64,000 nt of DNA, taken from the NCBI RefSeq assembly GCF_052857255.1, contig NW_027526485.1:2418001-2482000 (forward strand), given 5' to 3'. Source of the stretch: Amblyomma americanum. Lineage: Eukaryota; Arthropoda; Arachnida; Ixodida; Ixodidae. Below are positions 62,660-64,000 of this stretch, piece after piece. Numbering within the stretch: the stretch's first letter is position 1; every line of letters starts with the position of its first letter. The notes under the pieces are model-generated. The model ran no database searches, was not told the origin of the DNA, and saw only the letters and a program-made list of their open reading frames with translations. A program made the position numbers and the translations under genes.

Positions 62660-62865
62660 ATCCAGAACGTAAACATTATCTTAATTCATAAGAAGGGAGA
62701 CGCCAAGGACTTGAAAAATTACAGGCCAATCAGCTTACTGTCCATTGCCTACAAGGTATTTACTAAGGTACTAAGGTAAGAGAAAAGTATACAACACCTG
62801 TACCTTACCGGTGCTCACCTATAGACAGAAACATAGAGGCTAACGAAAAGGGTTCAGTTTAAAGG
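62660..62865 (+). pseudogene. RTE LINE scrap
   Basis: [20 protein letters not shown] and [14 protein letters not shown] match the RT finger region of RTE LINEs. This jumps at about 62780 to a piece like VLTYRQKHRG, the region near LTYWAETRRLMKK of the copy at 41620. So this is an internally deleted RTE relic of about 200 bp. Confidence 0.65.
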
Positions 62866-62938
62866 GGCTCTGAATGTTGCTCTAATAACGTTGCGGTATG
62901 CCTGGGATGTTAAAGCATACTGCTTCACGAATATTGTA

Positions 62939-64000
62939 CAGTCAAAACTCGATTTAACGAAACCCGATTTAACGAAAATCTCGATTTAACGAAAGTATCC
63001 CAATTCCCCCTCAGACGCCCATAGGGTTCAATGCTTTGACTAACCCGAAATAACGAAACCAATTCCGTGATCTGTCCCGATTTAACGAACATTTTTTCGA
63101 GAAATAAAGGTGAAAAAGTGTTAATTTTTGGTCTATTTTGTAGACAGCACCCCAAAATTTATTGATTGCGAGCCGGCGGTAACAGCGCGGAGCATCTTCA
63201 TCCCGTCGCTTTTTTCAAACTGCGCGGCGCAAAACGAGTTTTAATTTTGAGTCGAGCTCACGAGATGGCGCCAGCAGTAAAAAAGTTTCGTGCCACATTT
63301 CATAGATGGCGCTGTTGCAGTTCGAGTGTTTTTTTGTGTGTGTGTGTTTGTGTGTTGTGCTCTGTGTTCGCTCTTGTGCGGATTTCCCCGTGCCTTTGAA
63401 CGCACGTCTTTGTCAAGCTCAGCTTGTTAGGCCTCCATCAGTCTAGCCTTGCTATCGTGAACGCGGACGTGGTGTGTGCGAGCAAGCGCGCCGCTAACCC
63501 TCCTGACTAGCAGATGGAGCCCTGCAAGAAACGAAAAAGGCTTACCCTGGACGAGAAAGCAGACATAATTCGTGCTGTGACAAGTGGACAGAAGAAATGT
63601 GATGTGGCTGCATCACATGGCATTCCAGTGAGTACTCTCTCCCCAATATTGAAAGGGAAAGATGACATCCTCCGCCCCACTTCATCGGGGAATCTCTCGC
63701 GCAAAAAAACGCTGAAGACCACTCCTCAAAGCAAAATGGAAGAGGCCCTCTTCGTCTGGTTTATGGATTTGTGGGCAAAGACTAGTATTCCCGTGAGCGG
63801 AGACCTGCTCCAACAAAAAGCTCGCTCTTTCGCGTGCTTGCTGGGCGACAACGAGTTCAAGGCAAGTCCCGGCTGGCTGCCGCGCTTCAAAGAACGACAC
63901 GGCATCGTCGGGAAAGTGCTTAGCAGTGAAGCGAGCAGCGTAAGCATGGCTGTAGTCGGCGACTGGCAGTCTGAAAACGTGTCCGACATTCTGGGAAAAT
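62939..64000 (+). mobile_element. Pogo/Tigger element D, continues past the window
   Basis: After TA the end CAGTCAAAACTCGATTTAAC GAA begins, with CTCGATTTAACGAAA-type repeats three times within 60 bp and again near 63080. This is the usual subterminal layout of Tigger elements. A 570-bp leader precedes the transposase ORF. The 3' end is outside the window. Confidence 0.85.
63514..64000 (+). CDS. Pogo/Tigger transposase, N-terminal 162 codons
   Basis: Starts MEPCKKRKRLTLDEKADIIR, a Psq-type helix-turn-helix (ending near residue 55 with VAASHGIPVSTLSPILKGKD). A CENPB-type second helix-turn-helix follows from about residue 75: KMEEALFVWFMDLWAKTSIP, DLLQQKARSFACLLGDNEFK, ASPGWLPRFKERHGI. The frame is open to the window edge with no lesion. 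This is the only pogo copy here that keeps its DNA-binding domain. The DDE catalytic domain would lie beyond 64000. Confidence 0.85.
   Translation, partial: MEPCKKRKRLTLDEKADIIRAVTSGQKKCDVAASHGIPVSTLSPILKGKDDILRPTSSGNLSRKKTLKTTPQSKMEEALFVWFMDLWAKTSIPVSGDLLQQKARSFACLLGDNEFKASPGWLPRFKERHGIVGKVLSSEASSVSMAVVGDWQSENVSDILGK

Overview
The window is eukaryotic and consists almost entirely of nested transposable elements plus one very large tandem-repeat array. The mix points to a tick genome: a tRNA-derived SINE of the Ruka type, Penelope-like elements with GIY-YIG endonucleases, CR1/Jockey-type and RTE LINEs, and mariner, pogo/Tigger, PIF/Harbinger, hAT and Kolobok-type DNA transposons. A hard (metastriate) tick is my best guess. 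That is inference from element content, since no species marker is present.

Layout. 1-9708: a Penelope-like element (PLE) with an inverted head (1353-2685, 10-bp target duplication), a dead mariner 3' end on the minus strand (3585-3880), LINE A with its 5' region and ORF1 but no endonuclease (about 4400-7175), and LINE B, a decayed copy (7176-9708) carrying a 131-bp foldback insertion. 9709-24765: about 150 head-to-tail monomers of 98 or 101 bp. Translation shows that the monomer is an internal piece of a mariner transposase gene. The rest of that gene follows the array on the right (24766-24931, resuming at 25366 after a PLE insertion). 25445-36886: a pogo terminus, a dead Kolobok-type element on the minus strand, and LINE C on the minus strand. 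LINE C is split by a hAT-like element (perfect 8-bp target duplication), which is itself split by a PLE (10-bp duplication) and a 133-bp foldback (11-bp duplication). A Ruka-type SINE sits in the same LINE. 37164-46039: three weak minus-strand exon candidates with compatible phases, possibly the only host gene. Its putative intron contains a Ty3/gypsy element (39033-44866) that was interrupted by an RTE LINE. 46303-54415: a third Kolobok-like fragment, then a pogo element split by a 5.66-kb PIF/Harbinger element with identical 35-bp ends and a TAA duplication. The Harbinger element encodes a frameshifted transposase and a three-exon Myb/SANT-like protein. 54416-64000: a miniature LTR element (TRIM), a second hAT-like copy, an internally deleted pogo, a Kolobok-type element with an uninterrupted 673-codon transposase, and at the window edge the start of a pogo/Tigger element whose transposase ORF is still open.

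The elements form layers, and perfect target duplications give the insertion order at several sites. The best candidates for intact genes are the Kolobok-type transposase (58936-60957), the Harbinger Myb-like gene (51404-54013) and the edge pogo transposase (63514 onward). The most unusual object is the mariner-derived satellite.
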